The position numbers and the translations under genes were made by a program. The notes beneath the pieces are model-generated. The model had not been told where the DNA came from, did no database searches, and saw only the letters and a list, made by a program, of their open reading frames with translations. DNA of 64,000 nucleotides from Caenispirillum salinarum AK4 (GTDB lineage: Bacteria; Pseudomonadota; Alphaproteobacteria; Rhodospirillales; Rhodospirillaceae): assembly GCF_000315795.1 (NCBI RefSeq), contig NZ_ANHY01000003.1, positions 248,001 to 312,000 on the forward strand, written 5' to 3'. Below are positions 23,815 to 32,413 of the stretch, piece after piece; the first letter of the stretch is position 1; every line of letters starts with the position of its first letter.

Positions 23815-24240
23815 CTATTCGAACTCCTCCGCCGCGCAGGCGAGCGCCCGTTCGCGGTGGAGGCGGCGGGCTTCTTCCACTGCCATGCCGTCGTCCAGCA
23901 GGTCGCGGCGGAGGCGGGCGTAGTGGAGAACGATGCAGTCAAGCAGGTCGCGGTAGAACGACTCCCCGCATCCCAGGTCGTCGAACCGTATGGGGGCCTC
24001 GGCGAAGACGCGGGAGGCCAGGGCCGGCTCGCGGTCGGGGATGAAGCTTTGGATGGCGTGCTCGGCCAGTCCGGCGGCCAGGGCGGTGCAGATGCCGGGG
24101 TCGTCCTCGTTCATCACGAAGATGTCGCCGAAGGTGGCGCCGGCGGACGTGGTGTCGGCCACGTCGTATTGCGCCGCCGCCGGCAGGGCGGCGAGCAGCA
24201 AGAGAAGGGCGAGGGCGGCGAGGCAGCGGCGCAGGCTCAT
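23815..24240 (-). CDS. exported protein of unknown function
   Basis: The 141-residue product starts with a clear signal peptide (basic MSLRR, a long Leu/Ala stretch, cleavage near ALPAAAQ). The mature part is acidic and helical with four Cys (near residues 51, 90, 102 and 134), so disulfides are possible in the periplasm. No family recognised. It is co-oriented with the M32 carboxypeptidase gene upstream on the minus strand, 49 bases away. Confidence 0.7.
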   Translation of the reverse strand: MSLRRCLAALALLLLLAALPAAAQYDVADTTSAGATFGDIFVMNEDDPGICTALAAGLAEHAIQSFIPDREPALASRVFAEAPIRFDDLGCGESFYRDLLDCIVLHYARLRRDLLDDGMAVEEARRLHRERALACAAEEFE

Positions 24241-24265
24241 GAAGGATGAACGCGCCGCGGCTGCT

Positions 24266-24301
24266 CCGGGATCAATCCTCCAGCCGGGATCAATCCTCCA
24301 G
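24266..24301. repeat. 18-bp tandem duplication containing the stop codon of the M32 gene
   Basis: CCGGGATCAATCCTCCAG occurs twice in direct succession (24266-24283 and 24284-24301). On the minus strand the repeat is CTGGAGGATTGA..., so the Leu-Glu-Asp-stop end of the carboxypeptidase is followed by a second copy of the same ending. Confidence 0.9.
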
Positions 24302-25795
24302 ATAGCGCCCGCGCAGATGGGTGAGGAAGGCCTTGGCGCTCAGCGGTTCGCCGGTCGCCTTCACCAGAAGCTCGCGCGTCGACAGGCTGGAGCCGTGGCG
24401 GTGGACGTTCTGCCGCAGCCAGCCCAGCAGCGGTCGGAAATCGCCGACGGCCAGGCATTCGGGGATGCGCGGCTCGGTCTCGCAGGCCGACAGGAACAGC
24501 TGCGCCGCCGTCATGGCGCCCAGGGTGTAGGTGGGGAAGTAGCCGAAGGCGCCGTCGTACCAGTGGATGTCCTGCAACACGCCGCGGCGGTCGTCGGGCA
24601 CGGTGAGGCCGAGCAGGCGCTGCATGCCTTCGTTCCAGGCCTCGGGCAGGTCGTCGATCTCCAGCCGGCCGGCGATCAGGTCGCGCTCCAGGCGGTAGCG
24701 GAGGATGACGTGGGCGGGATAGGTGACCTCGTCGGCGTCGACCCGAATGAAGCCCGGCTCCACCAGCGTGTTCAGGCGGTACAGGTTCTCCGCCTCCCAC
24801 GCCTGGCCGGCGCCGCCGAAGGCCTCGCGCAGGACCGGGGCGGCGTAGATGGCGAAGGGGCGCGAGCGGCAGGCCAGCATTTCCGTCAGAAGCGACTGGC
24901 TTTCGTGGACGCTCATGCCGCGCGCCTTGCCGACGGGCTGCTTGCGCCATTCCGCCGGCAGGCCCTGTTCATAGAGCGCGTGGCCGGTCTCGTGCAGGAC
25001 GCCCATGAAGGCCTGGGCGAAATCGTCTTCCTCGTACCGGGTGGTCAGGCGCAGGTCGTCGGACGAGCCGCCGCAGAAGGGGTGGGCGGAGACGTCCAGC
25101 CGTCCGTGGGTGAAGTCGAAGCCCAGCGTCTTCATGAAGCGTGCGGCGACGGCCTTCTGCGTCTCGATGGGAAAGGGACCCTTGGGGCGCACCGGTGGCG
25201 GTCGCCGGCCCTGCGCCTCCAGCACTTCGCCCAGCAGGTTGGGCAGCACCGATTCCAGGTCGGCGAACAGCATGTCGATGGAATCGGCGCGGCCGCCCGG
25301 CTCGTACTGGTCCAGCAGTGCGTCATAGGGCGTGACGCCCAGCGCTTCGGCCTTGGCCTGGGCCATCTCGCGCGTCAGGTCCAGGACGATCTTCAGCTTG
25401 GGCGCCACGGCGGCGAAGTCGCTGGCCGGGCGGGCGGTGCGCCAGGTCATCTCGCAGGACGAGCAGGCCCGCGACAGGGCCTCCACCAGATGGGCGGGCA
25501 CCGCGCTGGCGTGGGCGTGCAGGCGGGCGATCTCGCGCAGGTTGGCCTTCTGCCAGGCGTCCAGGTCGTCGACGCGGGCCTCGGCGGCGGCGATCCATTC
25601 CGCCACCCGCGGATCGACGGTCATCTCGTGCTCGATGGCCGACAGGGTCGCGAGCTGGTCGGCGCGGCTGTCCGCCCCGCCGTCGGGCATCATGGTCGCG
25701 GCGTCCCAGTGCAGGAAGCCGGCGGCATCGCCCAGCGCGCCCAGGCGGGCGAAACGGGTTTCAAGCTGATGGTAGGGGGTGGGATCGGCGGCCAT
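24290..25795 (-). CDS. M32-family metallocarboxypeptidase (carboxypeptidase Taq type)
   Basis: The 501-residue enzyme has the zinc motif HETGH at about residue 266 and the downstream Glu in HESQSLLTE, and the early FLHWDAATMMP segment typical of M32. It removes C-terminal residues from peptides in the cytosol; no signal peptide is present. AGAGGA precedes the ATG. Its stop lies inside an 18-bp tandem duplication. Length is normal for the family. Confidence 0.93.
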   Translation of the reverse strand: MAADPTPYHQLETRFARLGALGDAAGFLHWDAATMMPDGGADSRADQLATLSAIEHEMTVDPRVAEWIAAAEARVDDLDAWQKANLREIARLHAHASAVPAHLVEALSRACSSCEMTWRTARPASDFAAVAPKLKIVLDLTREMAQAKAEALGVTPYDALLDQYEPGGRADSIDMLFADLESVLPNLLGEVLEAQGRRPPPVRPKGPFPIETQKAVAARFMKTLGFDFTHGRLDVSAHPFCGGSSDDLRLTTRYEEDDFAQAFMGVLHETGHALYEQGLPAEWRKQPVGKARGMSVHESQSLLTEMLACRSRPFAIYAAPVLREAFGGAGQAWEAENLYRLNTLVEPGFIRVDADEVTYPAHVILRYRLERDLIAGRLEIDDLPEAWNEGMQRLLGLTVPDDRRGVLQDIHWYDGAFGYFPTYTLGAMTAAQLFLSACETEPRIPECLAVGDFRPLLGWLRQNVHRHGSSLSTRELLVKATGEPLSAKAFLTHLRGRYLED

Positions 25796-25892
25796 GAACG
25801 TCCTCTGGACTTGGGGGCTGAGGGATCATGCCCCAATTGACCTGTGGCCTCAAACATCCGCGGGCAAAGGCCGGTGTCGACCCGCCGCCGGG

Positions 25893-26423
25893 TCAGAACC
25901 CCATCAGTTCGTCGATCTCGTTCTGGTGCAGGGCGACGTCGTTGCCGTGGATGATGGCGCTGGCGACGTCGATCAGGCGCTGCAGCGCCCGGCTGGCGGC
26001 GACGGCGCGGGCGCGCAGAAGGTCGGGGTCCTCCAGGCCGTCGGCCATGCGGTCCAGCGACAGGGCCACCAGTTCGTTCATCTGGCCGATGGTCTGCTCG
26101 AAGGGCTGGCGGAAGCGCTCCGGCACGTAGTCGTAGGCCTCGATCGCGAGCTGCTTGTCCGAGAACGAGGAATCGCGGAAATGGTCCTGATAGCCCTTGG
26201 GCTCCCAGGCGCGGCATTCCTCGATCATGTCGGGCATGTCCGGAACCATTTCCAGGAGCATGATGATCTCGTTGAAATGGTTCAGGTAATCGGTCGCCAG
26301 CAAAGTCTGGCTGTTGATGTTGGCGTCCGCGACGCGGGCGCGAAACGCCTCGTAGGCGGCGCCGTCGGCGTCGCCCGCGGGTTCCTGCCGTGTTGCCGCC
26401 GCTGCTGCGGAGTGGTCGGCCAT
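25893..26423 (-). CDS. helical protein with C-terminal FliM-like EIDxL motif
   Basis: I do not recognise this 176-residue, acidic, all-helical protein. Its last residues are LHQNEIDELMGF, matching the Q-x-EID-x-L(L/F) motif found at the N terminus of FliM and at the ends of some chemotaxis and signalling proteins. The N-terminal 20 residues are Ala-rich. The ATG at 26423 has GGAG just upstream; the longer frame to 26510 is less likely. It might bind a flagellar-switch or response-regulator partner through this tail, which is an inference from the motif alone. Confidence 0.7.
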   Translation of the reverse strand: MADHSAAAAATRQEPAGDADGAAYEAFRARVADANINSQTLLATDYLNHFNEIIMLLEMVPDMPDMIEECRAWEPKGYQDHFRDSSFSDKQLAIEAYDYVPERFRQPFEQTIGQMNELVALSLDRMADGLEDPDLLRARAVAASRALQRLIDVASAIIHGNDVALHQNEIDELMGF

Positions 26424-26627
26424 GATGCTCCGATTCCTGGAACGGCGGCGCGCTGCCGCCGGTCTTAATCCCCCGGTATGAGGGGGCGAGTATCCCTCAA
26501 CTCCCCCCACCGGATCAACGCTCGCGACGGACGTGCGCCGGGACGCGCCGTGGTGGTGTCCGGCAACGGAGGGGCATCCGCCGGCGGACGGTTATTTCAC
26601 ACCTTCGCAGTCGGTTAAAGCGGTGGA

Positions 26628-28256
26628 TCAGGCCCCGGCCGCTTTTCGCGCTCGGCCGGCCAGGGCGGCGACCGGGCGGCCGGCCTCGGTCCGCAGGCGC
26701 GTTGGCTCCAGCGCCTCCACCGCCAGGCCGGCCTCTCGGAAGGTGCGGGAGAGATAGCCGGCACGGTGGGCGTAGCGGCCGTGCGGGTTCAGGCGCCAGT
26801 CCGGTGCGTCCGGGGTGTCCTCCAGGCTTTCCGCCGTAAAGGCGAGGCAGCCGCCCGCCGCCAGGGCCCGCGCCGCGGCACGGGCCAGGGGGGCAAGGTC
26901 GCCGATGTAGATGAGCACGTCGGCGGCGGCGATCAGGTCCCAGGCGCCGGGCGGGGCCGCTTCCAGGAAGGCGACCGCCTCGGCCTCGTGGCCGGCGTCG
27001 TAGAGCGGCCGGGCGCGGGCGAGCATCTCGGGCGACAGGTCCACGCCCTCCAGCCGGGCCGCGCGGGGACGCAGGGCCGAAGCGCAGAGCCCCGTGCCGC
27101 AGCCCAGGTCGAGGACCCGGCGGCCGTCCGGCTCGCCGGCCGCCAGCTCGGCGATGACCGCCGGGCCGCGATAGTCCAGCGCCGCCAGCTTGTCGTCGAA
27201 GGTTGCCGCGAAGGCGTCGAAGGTGGCCTTCACGAAGCCGCTCTCGGCCCGCACCGCGCCGTCCGTCTCCGCCCGGCCCATGAGAGGGGGCGCCATGTGG
27301 CGCGCGATGGGCGCATCGGGCGTGTTCGACAGCCAGTCCCGGGCCTTGCGCGCGGCCGCGGCCGGGTTCCTGGCGCGCAGGGCGTACAGCGCCTGGCCCA
27401 TCAGCGTGTGGGCCTCGTCCAGCGCCGGCGCGTGGGCCAGCGCGACCGCGCAGGCCTCCGCGGCCTCGGAGGGGCGGTCGAGGGCGAGCGCGGCGGCGGC
27501 CCGGCCGGCGTGCGCCTCGGCATAGTGCGGGGCGCGCTCGACCGCCGACGTGAAGGCCTCTCGCGCCTCGGCCGGGCGGTCGGCGTCCTTGAGCGCGTTG
27601 CCGAGCGTGTAGTGCGCCTGGGGCAGGGCCGGATCCGCGGCGACGGCGGCGCGGGCCTCGTCCACGGCCGCCGCCGGCCGGCCCTGCCGCCACAGGGCGT
27701 CGGCGAGGTTGGCGCGGGCGGCGGCGTGGCCGGGCTTGAGCCGCAGGGCCGCGCGCAACTCCGCCTCGGCGGCGGCCAGTTGTCCCGATTCGCGCAAGGC
27801 CAGGCCCAGGTTGTTGCGCAGCCCGGCATGGTCCGGGGCGCGGGCGACCGCCTCTCCATAGGCTTCGGCGGCGGCGGCGGGCTCACCCCTGGCGCGCAGG
27901 CAGGCGCCCAGGTTCGCCCGCGGCACGGGGTCGGACGGCGCCAGGCGGACGGCCTGGCGATAGGCGTCAGCGGCGTCGTCCAGGCGGCCGGCATCCTTCA
28001 GCGCAAGGCCGAGGCTGCGGTGATGGTCGGCGACCTCCGGCGCCCGCCGGACGGCCTGGCGCAGGTGCTTGACCGCGGCTTCCGGCCGACCGCGCTGGTG
28101 CACGGCGAGGCCCAGCAGGTATTGCAGGCGGGGGTCCTTGGGCCGGCGGCGGGCGAGGCGGCGATAGGCCTTCTCAGCCTCGTCGAGGCGGCCGCCCCGG
28201 TGCAGGGCGATGGCGTGGGACAACGGCCCGTCGGCCGCAGCGTCGAACGGGGACAT
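26628..28256 (-). CDS. TPR-repeat protein fused to a SAM methyltransferase
   Basis: The 542-residue protein has roughly eight to nine 34-residue TPR units (residues 12-330, with recurrent ALxxxGRxxEAxxAYxxA patterns). A class I methyltransferase domain follows, with motif I VLDLGCGTG, then VDLSPEML and DLIAAADVLIYIGDL. The TPRs likely recognise a protein or glycan partner; the substrate is unknown. AAGGAGA precedes the ATG at 28256; the extension to 28415 would run across the SRP RNA and is rejected. It is divergent from the ffs-dnaX operon. Confidence 0.85.
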   Translation of the reverse strand: MSPFDAAADGPLSHAIALHRGGRLDEAEKAYRRLARRRPKDPRLQYLLGLAVHQRGRPEAAVKHLRQAVRRAPEVADHHRSLGLALKDAGRLDDAADAYRQAVRLAPSDPVPRANLGACLRARGEPAAAAEAYGEAVARAPDHAGLRNNLGLALRESGQLAAAEAELRAALRLKPGHAAARANLADALWRQGRPAAAVDEARAAVAADPALPQAHYTLGNALKDADRPAEAREAFTSAVERAPHYAEAHAGRAAAALALDRPSEAAEACAVALAHAPALDEAHTLMGQALYALRARNPAAAARKARDWLSNTPDAPIARHMAPPLMGRAETDGAVRAESGFVKATFDAFAATFDDKLAALDYRGPAVIAELAAGEPDGRRVLDLGCGTGLCASALRPRAARLEGVDLSPEMLARARPLYDAGHEAEAVAFLEAAPPGAWDLIAAADVLIYIGDLAPLARAAARALAAGGCLAFTAESLEDTPDAPDWRLNPHGRYAHRAGYLSRTFREAGLAVEALEPTRLRTEAGRPVAALAGRARKAAGA

Positions 28257-28346
28257 GGCGGTCTCCTTTTCGGTCGCGCGGGCGGGGGCCTCAGGCTCAA
28301 GTGTGCCAAGCCCGTAACCGCTCTGCAAGAAAAGCCGGTTATCCCC

Positions 28347-28377
28347 TTGCGCATCACCCCCGATCTCCTGATATAAC
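28347..28377 (+). promoter_or_regulatory. candidate sigma-70 promoter for ffs
   Basis: TTGCGC at 28347-28352 and TATAAC at 28372-28377, 19 bases apart (18 to ATATAA). Transcription would begin near 28384, the predicted first base of the SRP RNA, which supports the call despite the long spacer. Confidence 0.5.
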
Positions 28378-28383
28378 CGCGTC

Positions 28384-28480
28384 GGAAGGCTGGCGGCGGA
28401 CGGACTCCTCGCCAACCCGGTCAGGCCCGGAAGGGAGCAGCCGTAACGAGTTTTCGGTCCGGGTCGCCGTCCAGTCTTCC
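28384..28480 (+). ncRNA. ffs: signal recognition particle RNA (4.5S, small bacterial type)
   Basis: The universally conserved SRP apical loop is present as GGTCAGGCCCGGAAGGGAGC (28420-28439), the Ffh M-domain site with its asymmetric loop and tetraloop. The ends pair: GGAAGGCTGG at the 5' end with CCAGTCTTCC at the 3' end, and GGCGGAC with GTCGCC nearby. About 97 nt, normal for alphaproteobacteria. It lies just upstream of dnaX, as often seen. The exact ends are inferred from the pairing. Confidence 0.95.
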
Positions 28481-28515
28481 ACCTTCTTCAAGGTTGCGGT
28501 TTCCGGCCGGCGGCG

Positions 28516-30450
28516 ATGACAGACACTCCTCTGCCTGACAGCAAGACCGCCGCCCCGGCGGCCTATCGCGTGCTCGCGCGGAAGTACCGCCCCACCGACT
28601 TCACCACGCTCATCGGCCAGGATGCCCTGGTCCGCACCCTGTCCAACGCCATCGAATCGGGGCGGCTGGCGCAGGCCTATGTGCTGACCGGCGTGCGCGG
28701 CGTGGGCAAGACGACGACGGCGCGCATCATCGCGCGCGCCCTCAACTGCATCGGCGAGGACGGCACCGGCGGCCCCACGGTCGCGCCGTGCGGCGTGTGC
28801 GAGCACTGCCGCGCCATTTCCGAGGACCGTCACGTCGACGTGCTGGAGATGGACGCCGCCTCGCGCACGGGCGTCAACGACATCCGCGAAATCCTGGAAG
28901 GCGTGCGGTATCGGCCGACAAGCGCGCGCTATAAGATCTACATCGTCGACGAGGTGCACATGCTCTCGACGGCGGCCTTCAACGCGCTTCTGAAGACGCT
29001 GGAGGAACCGCCGGAGCATGTGAAGTTCATCTTCGCCACCACGGAAATCCGCAAGGTGCCCGTGACGGTGCTGTCGCGCTGCCAGCGGTTCGACCTGCGC
29101 CGGGTGGAGGCATCCACGCTCGCCAACCACTTCGCCGCCATCGCCGAGCGCGAGGGCGCGGACATCGAGCCCGCCGCCCTGTCCATGGTCGCCCGCGCCG
29201 CCGACGGATCAGTGCGCGACGGCCTGTCGCTGCTCGACCAGGCCATCGCCCACGGCGGCGGCACGGTGACGGAGCAGCAGGTGCGTGACATGCTGGGCCT
29301 CGCCGACCGGGCGGTGGTCTTCGACCTGTTCGAGGCGGCCATGGGTGGCGACGTCTCGCAGGCCCTGTCCATCATCGGCGAGCAGTATACCGCCGGCGCC
29401 GAGCCGACGGTCATCCTCCAGGACATGCTGGAGCTGACCCACTGGCTCACCCGCCTGAAGGTCGCGCCCGACGGGGCCGACGACCCCATGGTCAGCGAAT
29501 CGGAACGGGTGCGCGGCCGCGACATGGCGGGTCGCCTGCACATGGCCGTGCTCACCCGCACATGGCAGATGATCCTGAAGGGGCTGACCGAGGCCCGCAG
29601 CGCGCCGAGCCCGCTCCAGGCCGTGGAGATGGCGCTCATCCGCCTGACCTACGCCGCCAACCTGCCGAGCCCCGCCGAGGCGGTGGAGAAGCTGCGCCAG
29701 CAGGGCGCGGCGCCTCAGCCGCAGGGCCAGGGTCAGCCGCCGCGCCCGCCGCAAGGTCCGGCGCCCTCGGGCGGTGGCGGTGGCGGCGGACAGCCGGCCG
29801 GCGCGCCGCCGGGGCGTCCGCAGACCGTTCATGCCCCGCAGGCGCCGTCTGGTGCGCCGACCGCAAGCCTCGCGGCCGCCCGGCAGCCGGAGCTGGATTA
29901 CGACCCCTATGCCGGCGCGCAGTACGAGCCGGTCTACGAGCCCGACTTTGACCCGGCGCCCGCTCCCGCCGCGCCGCCCGAGCAGGCGGAGGCGCCCCGC
30001 GGCCCGGCGTTCGCCCCGGTGCCGCGCGACTTCCCCGGCGTGGTCAAGCTGTTCAAGGACAACCGGGAAAGCGTCATCGCCGGGTATCTGGAAGCCAGCG
30101 TGCATCTGGTGCGCTACGAGCCCGACGCGGCGCCGCCGCGGCTGGAGTTCCGCACCCAGGCGGGCGTGCCGGTGGATTTCGCCCAGCGGGTCGGCAAGAA
30201 GTTGCGCGACTACACCGACGCCCGCTGGATGGTCACCGTCAACACCACCGAGCAGGGCGAGCCCACGCTCAAGGACCAGACCCGCGCGACCGTCGCGGCG
30301 CATCCGCTGATCGAGGCGGCGCTGCGCGGCCTGCCGGGCACCAAGATCGACCTCATCCGCCCCGCCAAGCGGGCGGTCGAGGAGGCGCCGGCGCCCGCGC
30401 CGGACGCCGAGGACGCCTCAACCGACAACCCTGGAGACGACGACGCATGA
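28516..30450 (+). CDS. dnaX: DNA polymerase III subunits gamma and tau
   Basis: The 644-residue clamp-loader ATPase has [14 protein letters not shown], the Walker [12 protein letters not shown] near residue 60, a four-Cys zinc site (CGVCEHC and the upstream Cys near residues 79-99), DEVHMLS, and the arginine-finger SRC. Domain III follows, then a Pro/Gly-rich linker (GGGGGGG near residue 420) and a C-terminal tau domain that binds DnaE and DnaB. It is first in dnaX-ybaB-recR. I see no A-rich slippery site, so a shorter gamma form by frameshift is not evident. Confidence 0.97.
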   Translation: MTDTPLPDSKTAAPAAYRVLARKYRPTDFTTLIGQDALVRTLSNAIESGRLAQAYVLTGVRGVGKTTTARIIARALNCIGEDGTGGPTVAPCGVCEHCRAISEDRHVDVLEMDAASRTGVNDIREILEGVRYRPTSARYKIYIVDEVHMLSTAAFNALLKTLEEPPEHVKFIFATTEIRKVPVTVLSRCQRFDLRRVEASTLANHFAAIAEREGADIEPAALSMVARAADGSVRDGLSLLDQAIAHGGGTVTEQQVRDMLGLADRAVVFDLFEAAMGGDVSQALSIIGEQYTAGAEPTVILQDMLELTHWLTRLKVAPDGADDPMVSESERVRGRDMAGRLHMAVLTRTWQMILKGLTEARSAPSPLQAVEMALIRLTYAANLPSPAEAVEKLRQQGAAPQPQGQGQPPRPPQGPAPSGGGGGGGQPAGAPPGRPQTVHAPQAPSGAPTASLAAARQPELDYDPYAGAQYEPVYEPDFDPAPAPAAPPEQAEAPRGPAFAPVPRDFPGVVKLFKDNRESVIAGYLEASVHLVRYEPDAAPPRLEFRTQAGVPVDFAQRVGKKLRDYTDARWMVTVNTTEQGEPTLKDQTRATVAAHPLIEAALRGLPGTKIDLIRPAKRAVEEAPAPAPDAEDASTDNPGDDDA

Positions 30451-30770
30451 AGAACCTCGGCCAGTTGATGAAGCAGGCCCAGCAGATGCAGTCCAAGATG
30501 ACGGAGATGCAGGAAAAGCTGGGCGAGCTGGAAGTGGCGGGGACGTCCGGCGGCGGCATGGTCACGGTCACCCTGAACGGCAAGGGCGAGATGCGCGGCG
30601 TGAAGATCGACAAGTCGCTGATCGATCCCGAGGACGTGGAGGTCCTGGAGGACCTGATCGTCGCCGCCCACAACGACGCCAAGGGCAAGGCCGAAGAGGC
30701 CATGCAGGAAGAGATGCAGAAGGTCACCGGCGGCATGCAGCTGCCGCCGGGCATGAAGCTGCCGTTCTGA
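30447..30770 (+). CDS. ybaB: YbaB/EbfC nucleoid-associated protein
   Basis: The 107-residue dimeric DNA-binding protein has the typical N-terminal coiled helix ([20 protein letters not shown]), the glycine loop GTSGGGMV, and the C-terminal [13 protein letters not shown] tail. It overlaps the dnaX stop by four bases (ATGA), coupling translation. Position between dnaX and recR is conserved across many bacteria. Confidence 0.97.
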   Translation: MKNLGQLMKQAQQMQSKMTEMQEKLGELEVAGTSGGGMVTVTLNGKGEMRGVKIDKSLIDPEDVEVLEDLIVAAHNDAKGKAEEAMQEEMQKVTGGMQLPPGMKLPF

Positions 30771-30824
30771 GGCGGCACCGGCCTTCGCATGATCCTGCTG
30801 CCGCCTGACACGGGCACCTGACCC

Positions 30825-31418
30825 ATGGTCGGACCCGAGATCGACCGCCTGATGCAGCTGCTCGGGCGCCTGCCGGGGCTTGGCCCCCGGTCGGCGCGCC
30901 GTGCGGCCCTGGCGCTCATCAAGAAGCGCGAGGGCCTGCTCCTGCCGCTGGCCGAGGCCCTGACGGCGGTGGCCGAATCGGTGCGCACCTGCGCCGTCTG
31001 CGGCAACTACGACACCCAGGACCCTTGCGCGGTGTGCCGCGATGAGCGCCGCGACAAGAGCCTCATCTGCGTGGTGCAGGACGTCTCCGACCTGTGGGCG
31101 CTGGAGCGCACGTCGGCCTTCCGCGGCCGCTATCAGGTTCTGGGCGGGCTGCTGTCGGCGCTGGAGGGCGTGGCGCCCGAGGATCTCGCCATCGACAAGC
31201 TGGTGGCGCGGGTGCGGGACGACGCGGTGACCGAGGTCATTCTCGCCCTGCCGGCCACGGTCGATGGCCAGACGACGGCCCACTACATTGCCGATGCGCT
31301 GGAAGCCGAGGGCGTGACCGTCTCCGGCCTCGCCCAGGGCGTGCCGGTGGGCGGTGAATTGGATTACCTGGACGACGGAACCCTTCTGGCGGCGCTCAAC
31401 GCGCGGCGACCCGTGTGA
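30825..31418 (+). CDS. recR: recombination mediator protein RecR
   Basis: The 197-residue protein has the helix-hairpin-helix lead [14 protein letters not shown], a four-Cys zinc finger at residues 55-71 ([16 protein letters not shown]), the Toprim core with VVQD and DLWALE, and a C-terminal [16 protein letters not shown]. RecR works with RecO and RecF to load RecA on gapped DNA. It is the last gene of the ffs-dnaX-ybaB-recR cluster; a hairpin follows at 31430-31454. Confidence 0.97.
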   Translation: MVGPEIDRLMQLLGRLPGLGPRSARRAALALIKKREGLLLPLAEALTAVAESVRTCAVCGNYDTQDPCAVCRDERRDKSLICVVQDVSDLWALERTSAFRGRYQVLGGLLSALEGVAPEDLAIDKLVARVRDDAVTEVILALPATVDGQTTAHYIADALEAEGVTVSGLAQGVPVGGELDYLDDGTLLAALNARRPV

Positions 31419-31429
31419 GTGGATCGATG

Positions 31430-31454
31430 CCTCTTTCCCGGAACAGGAAAGAGG
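31430..31454. terminator. hairpin after recR
   Basis: CCTCTTTCC at 31430-31438 pairs with GGAAAGAGG at 31446-31454 around a seven-base loop. No T-tract follows, so it may be an mRNA 3' stabiliser rather than a true terminator. Confidence 0.45.
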
Positions 31455-31717
31455 AGGGGCGGTGCGGAACCGCCTCGGGGAATTCGGCCCCGCATCCTCT
31501 CGCGCCGCGGACGTTTGGGGGTTTGGGCAGATACGGCGTCCGTGGCGCGAGCCCCCTCCCCTTCGCCTTTCACGCTACGCCCTTCGATCGCGCTGGCGAG
31601 CATTTTATGCGATCATGATGCGTCAGTGCGCCACCGGGCGCCGTCCGGGTATGGCGCGTGTATCCTCCCGCCGGACATCCCGCGCCGAAGCCGGTACGAA
31701 AGACGGGGAGAAGGACC

Positions 31718-32239
31718 ATGCCCGACGCGGACGAGGATTGGCTGAACCGCCGCTACTACGGCGGCGACCTGCCGGCGGAGGCGGAGCGGGCCCTGCATGT
31801 GGCGGCGGCCAACTGGGGCGATCCGGCGGCCGTCGATGCCGCCCTGGCGGAGGCCGAGGTCCTGGCGCCCGGGCACCGGGCGGTGCTGATCGGCCGCTAC
31901 AAGGCGCATTTCTACCGGCACGAGTTGGCGGCCGCGGCGCCCGTCGCGCTGGCCTGTGTGCGCGATTCGGCGCGCGCCCTGAACCTTCCCGCGGACTGGC
32001 GGGCTGTGGCGCCGGACCCGGCGCGTTTCGAGTCGCTGGCGGCGGAGCCGCGATTTTTCCTCTTTGCCCTCAAGGCCTACGGCTACGTCTGCGTGCGCGC
32101 CGGTAATGCGGCGGAGGGAACGGCGGCCCTCGCCAAGGTGGTGGACCTGGACCCGCAGGACGCCACGGGCACCCGCCGCCTGCTGGCACTTGTGGAGGCG
32201 GGCGGCCTGCCCGACGACGAGGACGACGCGGACGGGTGA
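31718..32239 (+). CDS. TPR-like helical protein of unknown function
   Basis: The 173-residue soluble protein is Ala/Leu-rich and reads as four or five helical-hairpin repeats (AEAEVLAPGHRAVLIGRYKAHFYRHE and AEGTAALAKVVDLDPQDA are TPR-like). It ends in an acidic tail. GGGGAGAAGGA sits just before the ATG at 31718. It resembles small tetratricopeptide proteins of Rhodospirillales, but I cannot assign a role. Monocistronic: about 300 bases separate it from recR and 174 from the next gene. Confidence 0.75.
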   Translation: MPDADEDWLNRRYYGGDLPAEAERALHVAAANWGDPAAVDAALAEAEVLAPGHRAVLIGRYKAHFYRHELAAAAPVALACVRDSARALNLPADWRAVAPDPARFESLAAEPRFFLFALKAYGYVCVRAGNAAEGTAALAKVVDLDPQDATGTRRLLALVEAGGLPDDEDDADG

Positions 32240-32327
32240 GCGGGCCGTCTCGCCCCGTCTACCCCCAAGGTCGCAGCGCCACCTGCGCCTTTTTTCTCAT
32301 ATTTCCTGCAATTTATGATTTATCCGG

Positions 32328-32356
32328 TTGGCACTCATTCCCCCCTTGTCTATGCT
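32328..32356 (+). promoter_or_regulatory. sigma-70-type promoter of the histidine kinase operon
   Basis: TTGGCA at 32328-32333 and TATGCT at 32351-32356 with a 17-base spacer, in an AT-rich stretch. Start of transcription near 32363 leaves a leader of about 50 bases before the ATG at 32414. Confidence 0.6.
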
Positions 32357-32413
32357 AAGGGCAGCGTAAAGAGCGCCTGAAGGCGCCGACAGGGACGCAG
32401 GGAGGACAGGATC

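Noticed and set aside
28516-30450. programmed frameshift producing gamma in dnaX
   Set aside because: No A-rich slippery heptamer in the GC-rich linker.
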